Source: VRUE01 sp963764365
GTDB taxonomy: Bacteria > Actinomycetota > Thermoleophilia > Solirubrobacterales > 70-9
Length of the DNA stretch: 64,000 bases
Direction of reading: 5' to 3'
NCBI GenBank assembly: GCA_963764365.1
Contig: CAVXSI010000020.1
Span: 62,001-126,000 of the forward strand
Shown: piece by piece, positions 35,417-46,401 of the stretch
Numbering within the stretch: position 1 is the first letter of the stretch
How the letters are laid out: every line of letters begins with the position of its first letter
Program-made: the position numbers and the translations under genes
Notes under the pieces: generated by a model
What the model saw: the letters and a program-made list of their open reading frames with translations, nothing else
Told to the model about the DNA's origin: nothing
The model's database searches: none

Positions 35417-38102
35417 CTACTTGGCCGCTTCGGAGGCGCCGCCGCCCGAGCCGGGCTTGTTGCCGCCGTCGGGCAGCGAGTACTTCGACGGCCTTGCCGG
35501 CACCGACGGGTTTTCGATCCCGCCGAGTCGCCGGATCAGCCGGTCCCACTTGCCGGGTTCGAGTTCGCCGAACTCGGGGAACAGCGAGTTGGAGCTGCCG
35601 AGTTCGCCGAGGAAGGTCGCCATCTTGCGGCCCCAGACGGTTTCGACACCCTCCTGGTATTCGCCGTGGCTGAGCGGTACGCCGGAGTCGTCGGAGAAGC
35701 CCATCTCGATCGACCCCCCGGCGACGAAGGAAGCGATCTGCTGGCCGGCCGAGACGCGCCGGCCCGCCTTCACGGTCGCCTGCACGCCCTCGTAGACGAA
35801 GATCGTCTGCCCGGCGGCGGGGCCGTCGAGGAGCTTGTAGAGGACGCCGCCCCCTTCGGGCCAGCCCGGTGCCCCGGTGGCGAGGATCCGCGCGTCGCCG
35901 ACGGCGAAGATCGGCCCGCTGCCGGTGAAGTCGACGCCCTGGTCGATCCTGCCCTGCGTCGCGCTGACGAACGGGCTCGCGTATTCGGATTCGAATCCGG
36001 GCGAGTAGCCGACGTGGACGTGGTCGGAGTGATCGGGCAGCGCGAAGCTGGTTTCGCCGGGCAGGTTCTCGAGCGAGATCACCTGATTGGGGTGCATCGT
36101 CCCCTGCAGCTGCAGCGCCGTCTTGATCAGCTGGTCGACGAGGGTGCCGGGGCCCTGGTGGCCGGCGACCGGGACGCCGTCGATTTCGGCGATGTCGACC
36201 GCGTCGCCGGTCGAGTGCGCGGAGACGTTGCCCGAGGCGGTCAGGTAGCTGTGGCCGCATTTCAGCGCGCTGATCCCGAGCTGGAATCCTTTCGCCGAGA
36301 AGTACTCGAGCATCGCCAGGACCCGCCGGTCGACCTGGCCGGTGGCGATGTCGGTGCGCCCGCAGGGGTAGATCGAGAGCTGCTTGTCGGCGAGGACGCG
36401 CTGCTCGAGCGCGTCCTTGGAGAGCAGCAGAACGCCGGCGCCGCCGAGGCCGGCCGCGAACGGGTTCCTGCCCTTGGCCCGATAGACCGCGGTGGCTTCG
36501 AGCAGCTTCCAGCCGTCGAGGATCGGCTTCGGGTCGATCCGCGGGGCGCCGCGCCCGGCCGGGCGGATCGAGAAGTTGACGTGGGCGGCACCGCCGCCGG
36601 CGCCTATCCTGGCGAGCACGGTCCCGGCTATAACCCTCGACCCGACGCTGAGGGTTCCGGGGGAGCCGCCGTGCTTCCCACCCTCGGCACCGGTCTGCGC
36701 GGCGGCGCGCTTGCCGCTGCGGCCCGGCAGGGCGTAGAGCCGCGGGCGCAGGTTCTGGCTGTCGATCGGCACGTGGTGGCGGCCGCCGGGAGAGACGACG
36801 AGCGAGCGCTGATGGCGGACGAACCCGCCCAGCTCGGCGTAGGTGAAGCGGTTGCCGTAGGCGTCTTCGAGGATCAGGTAGCGGCCGAGCTTCTTCGTTC
36901 GGCCCATCTTCCTGACGACGCCGTCGTTGACCGCGACCACCGGCGCGCCCGCCGTGGCGAAGATGTCGATCCCGCGCCGGGTCGGCGAGGAGGAGGCGGT
37001 CGCCACGCCGGCCGCCCGGGCCGAGATTTCGTCGGCGTAGCGGGCGTCGGCGGCGACCGGGAAGTGGGCGCCCTCGGTCAGTCCGGTCAGCGAGCCGACC
37101 AGGTCGGGCGGAAGCTTGCCGTAGGCGCGGGCGTAGAGCAGGACCTCCTGCGCGTACCAGTCGGCGTGGTTGTAGGCGAGGATCGCGTTGTAGAGGTGCT
37201 TGACGCCGCCGCCGGCCTTCAGGTAGTTGGCAGCGCCGCAGATCGCGTCGACCGGGTTGTAGGGGTCCTTGCGCCCGTCGCCGTTGGCGTCGACGCCGTA
37301 GGTCGCCCAGGTCGAGGGCAGGAACTGCATCCAGCCGACCGCGCCGGCGCTGGAGACGTTGAGGTTGGTGCCGAACGCGGTCTCGATCTTGTTGATCGCG
37401 GCGAGCACCTCCCAGGGGATCCCGTACTGGGTGCCGCAGGCCTGGTAGATCGGCAGCAGGAAGGGCGGGATCTCGAACGAGTCGATGACGAAGTTGGGGA
37501 CGCCGATCGGGGTCGGGGCGAAGGGAGCGATCGTCACCGAGGGGTTTTCGGCGGTGGGGGCGCCGCCGGCGTTGAACTGCGAGCCGCCGTCGGGGCCCCC
37601 GGCGGGCGGCTGCACGCCGGCGGTCGCGCTCGGCGCCCTCACCGCGCCGCCGCGACGGACGCTCGATCCGCCCAGGCTCTGGTTGCGCTTGACCCCTCCG
37701 GCCGGGGCGGGGGGCGGCCGACGCGTCCAGCGTCGTCCCGGCCCGAACGCCTTTGACCGCGGTCGCCGTGCCTTCTTCGCCGCCTTCGGCTCCGGTCGCC
37801 GGGGAGGCCGCTTCACCGGCTTTCGCCGGGGCCTTTTCGGGCGCCTCGGTGGTGTCGGTCGGGGAGCTGCAGTTCGGGTCTTCCATGTCGACGAGGCCGT
37901 CGCCGTCGTCATCGACGCCGTTCGAGCAGGCCGGCTTCTGCGCCGGCGCGGTGGCCTGCAGGCCCGGCGCGGCCGGGAGCGGTCCGGTCGCTCGACCGCC
38001 GTCCAGCCCGGTTTCGGAGTCGGCGCCGGCCATCCCGACACCCAGCGCGGTGATCAGCCCGAATCCGGCCAGAGCAATCGTCAGTGCGAGCTTGTGTCTC
38101 AT
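35417..38102 (-). CDS. Exported peptidoglycan hydrolase (SLT + LytM-like + M15-like), frameshifted as read
   Basis: About 894 residues if one base is removed. The signal peptide (LALTIALAGFGLITALGVGM) is followed by a calcium-loop motif (NGVDDDGDGLVDMEDPNC) and a low-complexity linker. Then come a lytic transglycosylase domain (YGIPWEVLAAINKIETAFG, about 225-245, Glu probably catalytic), an M23/LytM-like domain (RRGIDIFATAGAPVVAVNDG, about 370) lacking the usual zinc histidines, an M15-like domain (NVSAHSTGDAVDIAEIDG, about 625; DHVHVGY, about 694) and a second LytM-like segment (about 722-790). The frame breaks at a run of six G (37709-37714); five would join the two parts. It could be a sequencing error, a null allele or a slippage site. 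Confidence 0.8.
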
Positions 38103-38125
38103 ACGACGGCGCCTCGATACCCGCG

Positions 38126-38149
38126 GACGCGGTTCCTGCAGTCCGCGTC
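38126..38149 (-). promoter_or_regulatory. Leader hairpin before the cell-wall hydrolase
   Basis: GACGCGG / CCGCGTC, a perfect 7-bp stem with a 10-nt loop, 24 bp upstream of the ATG at 38102. Several actinobacterial cell-wall hydrolases have riboswitch leaders; I do not see the conserved sequence blocks of the c-di-AMP class here, so its role is open. Confidence 0.35.
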
Positions 38150-38345
38150 GCCCCTCTCCCCACGGATCGGACACGACCACGCTACCGATCCGGGCGGAGG
38201 CACGCAATGCGGCGCGACGGCCCCCAACACGGCCTTAATCGAGATCGGTCCCATGCCTATGGCGCAGGAGGATTTCAGCCACGCCGGATGCGGTCGTCGA
38301 CGACTTGTTTCGATGCCGGTCCGGCAATCTCTAAGGTGTGCCGTG

Positions 38346-38693
38346 ATGGCGCTCGACGACCAAGACCAGGACAGCCTGCGCTCGCGCAGCGAGCAGGCGA
38401 TCGGCGAGCTCGCCCAGGCCCTGCTCGACAGCCAGGTGTTGGAGAACGCGGTGTCCGCCGCCTTCGGCGCCCGCGAGAAGGCGCTCGAGGCCCAGCACGC
38501 GGCGCTGGCCGCGCTCAACCTGCCCTCGGCGGGCGACATGGAGCGGCTGGAGCGGCGCCTGCGCTCGGTCTCGCAGCGGCTGGACGAGGTCGAGGACGAA
38601 TTCGACCGGCTCTCGAGGGAGATGGGCGCGCTGCGGCGGCAGCTCGCCGCCGATCGGGCGGAGGAGGCCTCCGCAGAGGCCTCCGACGACTAA
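38346..38693 (+). CDS. Coiled-coil protein
   Basis: A 115-residue soluble protein dominated by a coiled coil: a helix at about 10-55 (SEQAIGELAQALLDSQVLEN, then GAREKALEAQHAALAALNLP) and a stronger heptad region at about 63-103 (DMERLERRLRSVSQRLDEVE, then RLSREMGALRRQLAADR). The tail is acidic. Phasin- or scaffold-like proteins have this build, but no family is certain. The ATG at 38346 lies 8 nt after a TAAGGT hexamer without a ribosome binding site, so it is probably leaderless. It is divergent from the cell-wall hydrolase. Confidence 0.65.
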   Translation: MALDDQDQDSLRSRSEQAIGELAQALLDSQVLENAVSAAFGAREKALEAQHAALAALNLPSAGDMERLERRLRSVSQRLDEVEDEFDRLSREMGALRRQLAADRAEEASAEASDD

Positions 38694-38697
38694 CCCC

Positions 38698-38855
38698 GAA
38701 TCCACCGATCTCGCCGGCCTCTCCACTCCGCATCCCTTCGCCGGGAGCCACTTCCCTCCACCCAGGTAGCACCACTACCCGGGTGAGCGGGAATCGGCCC
38801 CCGACTCGGCCTGCGAAGCGGAGAGCCTCGCCGACCTCGGTGGATTCGGGCTAAC
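38698..38855. repeat. Inverted pair of the GGTGGATTC module
   Basis: Two copies of a module of about 30 bp face each other. The left copy (38698-38723, minus orientation) is identical over 26 bp to 46442-46467. The right copy (38821-38855) is a diverged version keeping CTCGGTGGATTCGGG. About 97 bp separate them, including CCGGGTAGTGG-type dyad sequence (CCCAGGTAGC / ACTACCCGGG). It fills the space between two convergent genes. Confidence 0.6.
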
Positions 38856-38869
38856 TCTAACCTTCAACT

Positions 38870-39544
38870 TTAGGCTGAGAGTACGGCTGCGGCGAGCCGG
38901 CCGCAGCGCTTGGCGGCGGCGGCGAGCGGCTCGTCGCCCAGTGCCTCGCCGCCGGCCCCCTCGCTGACGACCAGCAGTGCCGCCGCGGCGACTCCGAGCT
39001 CGCGCCCGCGCGCCAGCACCGCCACGGTCTGCATGTCGGCGGCGGCGACGCCCGGCGGCGGCGCGTGGCGGCCCGAGGGCGGCTGGTCGAAGCTGGCGAC
39101 CGCGGCGGCGCGGGACGCTACGGTCGGCTCGCCGCGCAGCCCGGCCAACAGTTCCGCGTCGGGAGCCACGGCCTCGCCGGCCGCGAGTCCGAACGAGGCG
39201 GCGCTGCCGCCCGCTGCGACCGCCCGCTCGACCAGCACGACGTCCCCGGCGCCGACCTCGGGATCGAGGCTCGTGCAGGTCCCGACCCGGATCGCCCGAC
39301 GCACCCCCAGCCCGGCCAGCTCGGTGAGGACGGCGGCGGCGCTCGGCCCGCCGATTCCGGTCGCCTGGATCGTCAGCTCGCGACCGGCCGGGGTCCGCCC
39401 CGAGTATCCCCAGAGGCCGCGCGCGTGGTTGCTCATCCGCGGCTCCTCCAGCAGCTCCTGGGCGAGCAGCAGCGAGCGGCCGGGGTCGCCGACGAGGATC
39501 GCATCGCCGGCCGGAGGTGCGGTCGGTCGGAGTCGGGCCGGCAT
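38870..39544 (-). CDS. Nucleoside phosphorylase (PNP/UDP family)
   Basis: A 224-residue enzyme of the PNP/UDP phosphorylase family I. The phosphate-binding motif ILVGDPGRSLLLAQEL lies at about 16-31. TIQATGIGGPSAAAVLTELA (about 57-76) and RAIRVGTCTSLDPEVGAGDV (about 83-102) are the uridine-phosphorylase-like signature. The ribose-binding region is GVAAADMQTVAVLA (about 168), with Met and Asp in the expected order. It cleaves a nucleoside with phosphate; whether purine or uridine cannot be fixed. The ATG at 39544 is divergent from the cyclase gene. Confidence 0.85.
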   Translation of the reverse strand: MPARLRPTAPPAGDAILVGDPGRSLLLAQELLEEPRMSNHARGLWGYSGRTPAGRELTIQATGIGGPSAAAVLTELAGLGVRRAIRVGTCTSLDPEVGAGDVVLVERAVAAGGSAASFGLAAGEAVAPDAELLAGLRGEPTVASRAAAVASFDQPPSGRHAPPPGVAAADMQTVAVLARGRELGVAAAALLVVSEGAGGEALGDEPLAAAAKRCGRLAAAVLSA

Positions 39545-39619
39545 CTCCGCGGCATCTTTCCACTCGTGAGACGGCCGCGGCGCGTAAAACAGAGCGCTCG
39601 TCGTCTAGCCTCGGGGCTC

Positions 39620-40804
39620 GTGGCGGACGAGCGGATATCGCTGAGCGAGGCGGCGCGTCGCTCGGGTGTACCCGCCAGCACGCTGAAACGCTGGGCGGCG
39701 GAGAGGATCCTGCCGGTTCGCCGCGGGCGCTGGACCGCCGCCGCCGCCGCTCAGGCCCGGGTCGTCGCGCGGATGCGCGAGCGCGGCCACTCGCTTGAGG
39801 AGCTGCGCCAGGCCGGGCGCGAGGGAAGGCTCGCCTTCGGCTATGTCGAGGAGCTGTTCCCCGGCGTCGCGGAGCAGGCGACGATCGACGACGTCTCCCG
39901 CGAGACCGGCCTCGAGCCGGAGCTGATCGAGCGGATCCTGGCGATCCTCGGCACCCCGCTCGGCCAGGAGCGGCTGCTCGACCCCGACGACGTGAAGGCG
40001 CTGCGGCACTGCGCCCGGGTGCTCGCCGCCGGCTTCCCGTTGGTCGCCTTCCTGCAGATCGTCCGCGTCTACGTGCAGTCGCTGCGCCGGATCGCCGACA
40101 CGGAGGTGCGCCTCTTCCACCTCTACGTGCACGAACCGATGATCCGCGACGCCCTGCCCGAGCTCGAGATCGCCGAGGAGATGGGTGAGCTGGCGGCCGA
40201 CATCCTGCCGCTGGCGGCGCCGCTGACCGAGTACCTGCACACCCGCTACCTGCGCTACTTCATGGAACAGGACGTCGTCGGCCACATGGAGACCGACCTC
40301 GAGGAGCCGGCCTCCGACCTCGGTCAGGTCCCGGTCACCCTCTGCTTCATCGACCTCACCGGCTTCACCCGCTACACCGAGGAGGAAGGCGATCAGGAGG
40401 CTCTCGACGTGGTCGAGAACTTCGTCGAGACGGTCGAAGCGACGCTGCCGGCCGAGGCGACGATCGTGAAGACGATCGGCGACGAGGTGATGGTCGTCTC
40501 ACCCGACCCTGGCTCGCTGACGGCCTGGGCGGTGGAGCTGCTCGACCGCTTCCCGGAGCGCCCGCGCCCGCGGGTCGGGATCCACTACGCCAGCGCCGTC
40601 TACCGCGACGGCGACTATTTCGGCACCCCGGTCAACCTCGTCCACCGGGTCGTCGGCCGTGCCCAGGCGGGCGAGGTCCTGGTCACCGACCAAGTCACCG
40701 ACTCCCTGCGGGGCCGCGGCCTCAGCTGCGAGCCGATCGGCGAGGTCAGCCTCAAGGGCTTCCCGGCGCCGACCCCGCTCTACATCGTCCGTCGGGCCGC
40801 CTGA
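39620..40804 (+). CDS. MerR-type HTH fused to a class III nucleotide cyclase
   Basis: A 394-residue protein. The N-terminus is a MerR/excisionase-like helix-turn-helix (ISLSEAARRSGVPASTLKRW, about 5-24, then RILPVRRGRWT). A helical middle region (60-230) follows. The C-terminal class III adenylate/guanylate cyclase domain (about 235-394) has metal aspartates in VTLCFIDLTGFTRYTEEEG and TIVKTIGDEVMVVS, and the transition-state Asn and Arg in PVNLVHRVVGRAQAGEVL. It could bind DNA and make cAMP, or sense a signal through the HTH region. The GTG at 39620 lies 8 nt after TAGCCT and is probably leaderless. Confidence 0.88.
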   Translation: MADERISLSEAARRSGVPASTLKRWAAERILPVRRGRWTAAAAAQARVVARMRERGHSLEELRQAGREGRLAFGYVEELFPGVAEQATIDDVSRETGLEPELIERILAILGTPLGQERLLDPDDVKALRHCARVLAAGFPLVAFLQIVRVYVQSLRRIADTEVRLFHLYVHEPMIRDALPELEIAEEMGELAADILPLAAPLTEYLHTRYLRYFMEQDVVGHMETDLEEPASDLGQVPVTLCFIDLTGFTRYTEEEGDQEALDVVENFVETVEATLPAEATIVKTIGDEVMVVSPDPGSLTAWAVELLDRFPERPRPRVGIHYASAVYRDGDYFGTPVNLVHRVVGRAQAGEVLVTDQVTDSLRGRGLSCEPIGEVSLKGFPAPTPLYIVRRAA

Positions 40805-40836
40805 CCGCGGGGCACGTCCGCGCAACACTGTTTGAG

Positions 40837-41775
40837 ATGGAGAGCGAGGCGATGCTCGAAGCGGTGCGCGACGGCGGCATGCTGCCGCCGGGGACGGCGC
40901 TCGTCGCGATGCTCTCGGGCGGCCGGGACTCGGTCTGCCTGCTCGACCTCGCGGTGCGGCTGCTCGGTGCCGAGGCGGTGACCGTGCTGCACGTCAACTA
41001 CGGCCTGCGCGACGACTCCGACGCCGACGAGGAGCACTGCGCCGGGCTCTGCCGGCGGCTCGGCGTACGGCTTGAGGTCGAGCGGCCGCGACGACCCGAG
41101 GGCCCCGGCAACCTGCAGTCCTGGGCCCGCGACAGCCGCTACGCGGCGGCGGCCGCGCTGGCGCTTGCGCGGGACGGCCTGATCGCGACCGGCCACACCG
41201 CCGACGACCAGGTCGAGACGATCCTCTACCGGCTCGCCTCCTCGCCGAGCCGCCGCGCCCTGCTCGGGATGAAGCCCAGCGACGGCAAGCTGACCCGGCC
41301 GCTGCTCGGCGTCACCCGCGCCGAGACCACCGCCTACTGCGAGCAGCGTGGGCTTGCCTGGCGCGACGATCCGACCAACGCCGGGTCCTCCTACGCTCGC
41401 AACCGGATCCGCCACGGGCTCGCCGCGGCGCTTGCCGAGGTCCACCCGGCCGCCGCCCGCAACGTCCTGCGCACCGCCGAGCTGTTGCGCGACGAGGCCG
41501 AGGTGCTCGACGCCCTCGTCGCCGCCGAGCTCGACGGCGGCGACGGCTCGCCGCGCGAGACGATCCGGCTCGAGCGCCTGGCCGGGCTGCCGCCGGCGCT
41601 GCGCCGCCTGGTCGTCCAGCGGCTCGCCGATCGCGCCGCCGGCCGCCCGGTCGCCGGCGCCGCCCGCCACGCCGACGAGGTCGCCGCTCTGCGCCGCACC
41701 GGCACGGCGATGCTCGACCTCGGCGCCGGCGTCCGCGCGATCGCCGAGCGCGGCCTGCTGCGGGCGGAGCGGTAG
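40837..41775 (+). CDS. tilS: tRNA(Ile)-lysidine synthetase
   Basis: A 312-residue PP-loop ATPase that turns C34 of tRNA-Ile(CAU) into lysidine, changing its codon from AUG to AUA. The PP-loop ALVAMLSGGRDSVCLLDLAV is at about 21-40; ATGHTADDQVETILYRLASS and PLLGVTRAETTAYCEQRGLA are further family blocks, with DDPTNAGSSYARNRIRH typical of TilS. The C-terminal tRNA-binding domain is reduced, as in many actinobacteria. It starts an operon with hpt (10 nt gap) and ftsH, the classic tilS-hpt-ftsH order. Confidence 0.94.
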   Translation: MESEAMLEAVRDGGMLPPGTALVAMLSGGRDSVCLLDLAVRLLGAEAVTVLHVNYGLRDDSDADEEHCAGLCRRLGVRLEVERPRRPEGPGNLQSWARDSRYAAAAALALARDGLIATGHTADDQVETILYRLASSPSRRALLGMKPSDGKLTRPLLGVTRAETTAYCEQRGLAWRDDPTNAGSSYARNRIRHGLAAALAEVHPAAARNVLRTAELLRDEAEVLDALVAAELDGGDGSPRETIRLERLAGLPPALRRLVVQRLADRAAGRPVAGAARHADEVAALRRTGTAMLDLGAGVRAIAERGLLRAER

Positions 41776-41785
41776 TCTCGCGGCG

Positions 41786-42313
41786 ATGAGCGAGTCGGCG
41801 GTTGGGGAGACCCTGGTCTCGGGCGAGGAAGTGCAGCGGCGGGTCGCCGAGCTGGGAAAGCAGATCAGCGAGGACTACGACGGGCGCGACCTGTTCATGA
41901 TCGGCGTGCTGAAGGGCGCCGTGATCTTCCTCGCCGACCTGATGCGCAATCTGACCGTGCCCTGCGAGATCGACTTCATGGCCGTCTCCAGCTACGGCTC
42001 GCAGACCCACTCCTCCGGCGTCGTCCGGATCCTCAAGGATCTCGACGCGCCGATCGAGGGCCGCCACGTGCTGATCGTCGAGGACATCATCGACTCCGGG
42101 TTGACGCTGCAGTACCTGATGCGCAACCTCAACGCCCGCGCTCCGGCCTCGCTCGAGGCCTGCGCGCTGCTGACCAAGCCCGACCGGCTGCGGGTCGACC
42201 TCGAGCCGCGCTACGTCGGCTTCCGCATCCCCAACCGCTTCGCGATCGGCTACGGGCTCGACCACGCCCAACGCTACCGCAACCTCGACCACGTCGCCGC
42301 GTTGGACGACTGA
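41786..42313 (+). CDS. hpt: Hypoxanthine phosphoribosyltransferase
   Basis: A 175-residue purine salvage enzyme that makes IMP or GMP from hypoxanthine or guanine and PRPP. The flexible loop region (EIDFMAVSSYGSQTHSSGVV, about 61-80), the PRPP-binding motif HVLIVEDIIDSGLTLQYLM (about 94-112) and the base-binding segment PRYVGFRIPNRFAIGYGLD (about 141-159) are all intact. The ATG is at 41786, 7 nt after a TAGTCT hexamer, so a second leaderless transcript from within the operon is possible. Confidence 0.96.
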   Translation: MSESAVGETLVSGEEVQRRVAELGKQISEDYDGRDLFMIGVLKGAVIFLADLMRNLTVPCEIDFMAVSSYGSQTHSSGVVRILKDLDAPIEGRHVLIVEDIIDSGLTLQYLMRNLNARAPASLEACALLTKPDRLRVDLEPRYVGFRIPNRFAIGYGLDHAQRYRNLDHVAALDD

Positions 42314-42370
42314 TACCGCCGTCCCAGCCGGCCGAGCGCCGAAACCGCCCTGGTACGCTGATTTTCCCTC

Positions 42371-44317
<1,947 letters not shown>

Positions 44318-44368
44318 CGCTCCGCCGCGGTCCTGTCGTCCGAGGGACCAGGCGCCCTGCCCGCGGGT

Positions 44369-44501
44369 CCTGTCGCCGGGGAGGGGGTGTCCGGCCGTTG
44401 CTGGGTTTTTCGCCGCGGACTTGCCTGTGCTCGCTGAGTGGTCTGTGCGAAAAACAGGACGCCGCTGCCGGCCGGACACCCCCTCCCCGACGCCACCCGC
44501 G
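44369..44501. repeat. 133-bp dispersed repeat, family 3, copy 1 (after ftsH)
   Basis: Identical at 128 of 133 positions to 54117-54249. It contains a perfect 19-bp inverted repeat (arms 44378-44396 and 44470-44488, beginning GGGGAGGGGGTGTCCGG) and an inner 9-bp stem GTTTTTCGC / GCGAAAAAC (44405-44413 and 44447-44455). It starts 52 nt after the ftsH stop and ends 23 nt before folP. No transposase is present. Confidence 0.85.
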
Positions 44502-44524
44502 GAAGGAGGGCTGATACTTCGGTC

Positions 44525-45316
44525 ATGACTCCGAAGCTGATGGGTGTCGTCAACGTCACTCCCGACTCATTCTCCGACGGGGGGCTGTTTCTCGATGCGG
44601 GGGCGGCGGTTCGGCATGGGGAGAAGCTTGTGAGGGATGGGGCGGGGATTTTGGATGTGGGGGGGGAATCGACTCGGCCTGGGGCGGAGGCTGTGAGTGT
44701 GGGGGAGGAGCGAGCGCGGACGGAGCCGGTGGTTGCCGGGTTGGCCGGGACGGCGACGGTGTCGATCGACACTTCGAAGACTGCGGTGGCCGAGGCGGCG
44801 CTCGATGCCGGGGCGTCGATCGTCAACGACGTGACCGCGATGCGGGGGGATCCGGAGATCGGCGCGCTCTGCGCCGAGCGGGGAGCGGGAATGGTTCTGA
44901 TGCACATGCAGGGCGATCCGCGGACGATGCAGGCGGACCCGAGCTACGAGGACGTGGTCGACGAGGTCAAGGCGTTTCTCGCCGAGCGGCTCGAGGTGGC
45001 GGTTGCCGCAGGGGTCGCCGAGGAGCGGGTCTGGCTCGATCCGGGGATCGGGTTCGGGAAGACGCTGGAGCACAACCTGGAGCTGCTGCGGCGGCTGGGC
45101 GAGCTGCGAGGGCTGGGGCGGCCGCTGGTCGTCGGCACCTCGCGCAAGAGCTTCATCGGCAAGATCGACGGCTCGGAGGTCGGCGACCGGCTCGGCGGCA
45201 CGATCGCCTCGACCGTCCTCGCGGCGGCCGAGGGCGCCGAGGTGCTGCGCGTCCACGACGTGGCCGAGACGGCGCAGGCGGTGAAGGTCGCCGGGTCGAT
45301 CCTGGGCTTTCCCTGA
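44525..45316 (+). CDS. folP: Dihydropteroate synthase
   Basis: A 263-residue TIM-barrel enzyme joining p-aminobenzoate to dihydropterin pyrophosphate in folate synthesis. Family motifs: LMGVVNVTPDSFSDGGLFLD (about 5-24), ILDVGGESTRPGAEAVS (about 43), SIDTSKTAVAEAAL, VNDVTAMRGDPEIG, LMHMQGDPRTMQ and VVGTSRKSFIGKI with the pterin-binding lysine. The ATG at 44525 matches the usual N-terminus. The first 80 codons are rich in GGG and T-ending codons and poor in C, unlike the rest of the gene. First of three folate genes. Confidence 0.97.
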   Translation: MTPKLMGVVNVTPDSFSDGGLFLDAGAAVRHGEKLVRDGAGILDVGGESTRPGAEAVSVGEERARTEPVVAGLAGTATVSIDTSKTAVAEAALDAGASIVNDVTAMRGDPEIGALCAERGAGMVLMHMQGDPRTMQADPSYEDVVDEVKAFLAERLEVAVAAGVAEERVWLDPGIGFGKTLEHNLELLRRLGELRGLGRPLVVGTSRKSFIGKIDGSEVGDRLGGTIASTVLAAAEGAEVLRVHDVAETAQAVKVAGSILGFP

Positions 45317-45318
45317 CG

Positions 45319-45365
45319 TTCCACTGCTCCTCAGCCGTGTATATGGCGGCAAAGGAGCAGTGGAA
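45319..45365. repeat. Long hairpin between folP and folB
   Basis: TTCCACTGCTCCT / AGGAGCAGTGGAA, a perfect 13-bp stem (45319-45331 and 45353-45365) around a 21-nt loop that can form an inner GCC/GGC stem. It begins 3 nt after the folP stop and ends 23 nt before the folB start, so it may end or process the transcript within the folate operon. Confidence 0.7.
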
Positions 45366-45388
45366 GCGGGAGACTGTGGCAATTCTCC

Positions 45389-45817
45389 ATGGAGGAACCG
45401 AAGGACAACGGGATCGAGTCGCGGGTCGAGGTCGAGTTGCGCGGCCTCTCGATCTACACGCATCACGGCGTCAGCGACGCCGAGCAGGAGGTCGGCCAGC
45501 GGCTCGAGTTCGACCTCTCCTTCGACGTGCCCGACTGCGACGCGGTGCTGACCGACCGGCTCGAGGACACGGTCGACTACAGCGAGGTCTGCGACATCGT
45601 CGCCCTCGCCGCGACCGAGCGCAGCTACCGCACCCTGGAGCGCCTCGCGCAGGTGATCGGCCAGCGGCTGATCGAACGCCACGGCTGCGAATCGGTGCGG
45701 GTACGCGCCGCCAAGCCGGAGCCGCCGCTGCCGCTGGCGATCCAGGAGGTCGGCGTCGAGGTGACCCAGGAACGCACCGAAGGCGAGGACGACGAGGACA
45801 ACGGCGAGGAGGCCTAG
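45389..45817 (+). CDS. folB: Dihydroneopterin aldolase
   Basis: A 142-residue FolB that splits dihydroneopterin into hydroxymethyl-dihydropterin and glycolaldehyde. The N-terminal family motif is VELRGLSIYTHHGVSDAEQE (about 15-34), then VGQRLEFDLSFDVPDCDAVL, DTVDYSEVCDIV and KPEPPLPLAIQEVGVEV with the catalytic-region lysine. The acidic tail (ERTEGEDDEDNGEEA) is an extension. The ATG at 45389 lacks a clear ribosome binding site; a long hairpin precedes it. Confidence 0.95.
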   Translation: MEEPKDNGIESRVEVELRGLSIYTHHGVSDAEQEVGQRLEFDLSFDVPDCDAVLTDRLEDTVDYSEVCDIVALAATERSYRTLERLAQVIGQRLIERHGCESVRVRAAKPEPPLPLAIQEVGVEVTQERTEGEDDEDNGEEA

Positions 45818-45831
45818 ATGGTCGACCACCT

Positions 45832-45884
45832 GGACGTGCCGGGAGTTACGTGCCCATATAGGGGGTCTAACTCACGGCACGTCC
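45832..45884. repeat. 53-bp palindromic repeat, family 1, copy B
   Basis: Arms of 17 bp pair with one mismatch (starting GGACGTGCCGGGAGTTA, ending TAACTCACGGCACGTCC). It is the same element as 33591-33643 in opposite orientation (48 of 53 identical). It starts 14 nt after the folB stop and ends 4 nt before the folK GTG, so it fills the spacer and would hold the folK start next to a hairpin. Confidence 0.75.
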
Positions 45885-45888
45885 TGCT

Positions 45889-46401
45889 GTGAGGCGGGTC
45901 GGCTACCTGGGGCTTGGGTCGAACGTGGGGGGCCGGGCCGCGCACCTGCGGGCGGCGGTCGAGATGCTGCGCGAGCGCGGGGTCGAGGTCGAGGCGGTGT
46001 CCTCGGCCTATGAGACCGAGCCGGTCGGGGAGGTGCTCGACCAAGCCGACTTCCTCAACGCGGCGATCCGCATCCGCACCGAGCTGGAGCCCGAAGCTCT
46101 GCTCGATGCTTGCAAGCAGGTCGAGGCGGAGCGGGGCCGCGCCCTCGACGCCCCCCGCCACAGCCCGCGCCCGCTCGACGTCGACCTGCTCCTCCTCGGC
46201 GACCTCGAGATCGAGACCGACCGCCTCACCCTGCCGCACCCCGAGGTCACCAGCCGCCGCTTCGTCCTCGCCCCGCTGCTCGAGCTAAACCCCGACCTCA
46301 CCCTCCCCGACGGCACCCGCCTCGCCGACGCCTTGGCCGCCCTCGGTCCTGGTCAGCGGGTTGACCAAGCTGGCCCTATGGGGGAGGCCCGGCCCCGGTA
46401 G
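45889..46401 (+). CDS. folK: 6-hydroxymethyl-7,8-dihydropterin pyrophosphokinase
   Basis: A 170-residue HPPK that adds pyrophosphate to hydroxymethyl-dihydropterin, the step before FolP. Motifs: VGYLGLGSNVGGRAAHLRAA at the N-terminus, SSAYETEPVGEVLDQADFLN with pterin-contacting residues, and the signature RPLDVDLLLLGDLEIETDRL, then LPHPEVTSRRFVLAPLLEL. The GTG at 45889 lies 4 nt after the family-1 palindrome. Its last 6 codons form the left arm of the 116-bp palindrome at 46385-46500. Confidence 0.96.
   Translation: MRRVGYLGLGSNVGGRAAHLRAAVEMLRERGVEVEAVSSAYETEPVGEVLDQADFLNAAIRIRTELEPEALLDACKQVEAERGRALDAPRHSPRPLDVDLLLLGDLEIETDRLTLPHPEVTSRRFVLAPLLELNPDLTLPDGTRLADALAALGPGQRVDQAGPMGEARPR

Noticed and set aside
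38103..38230. c-di-AMP riboswitch upstream of the cell-wall hydrolase
   Set aside because: Only a simple 7-bp hairpin is seen; the conserved sequence blocks of the ydaO class are not recognisable.
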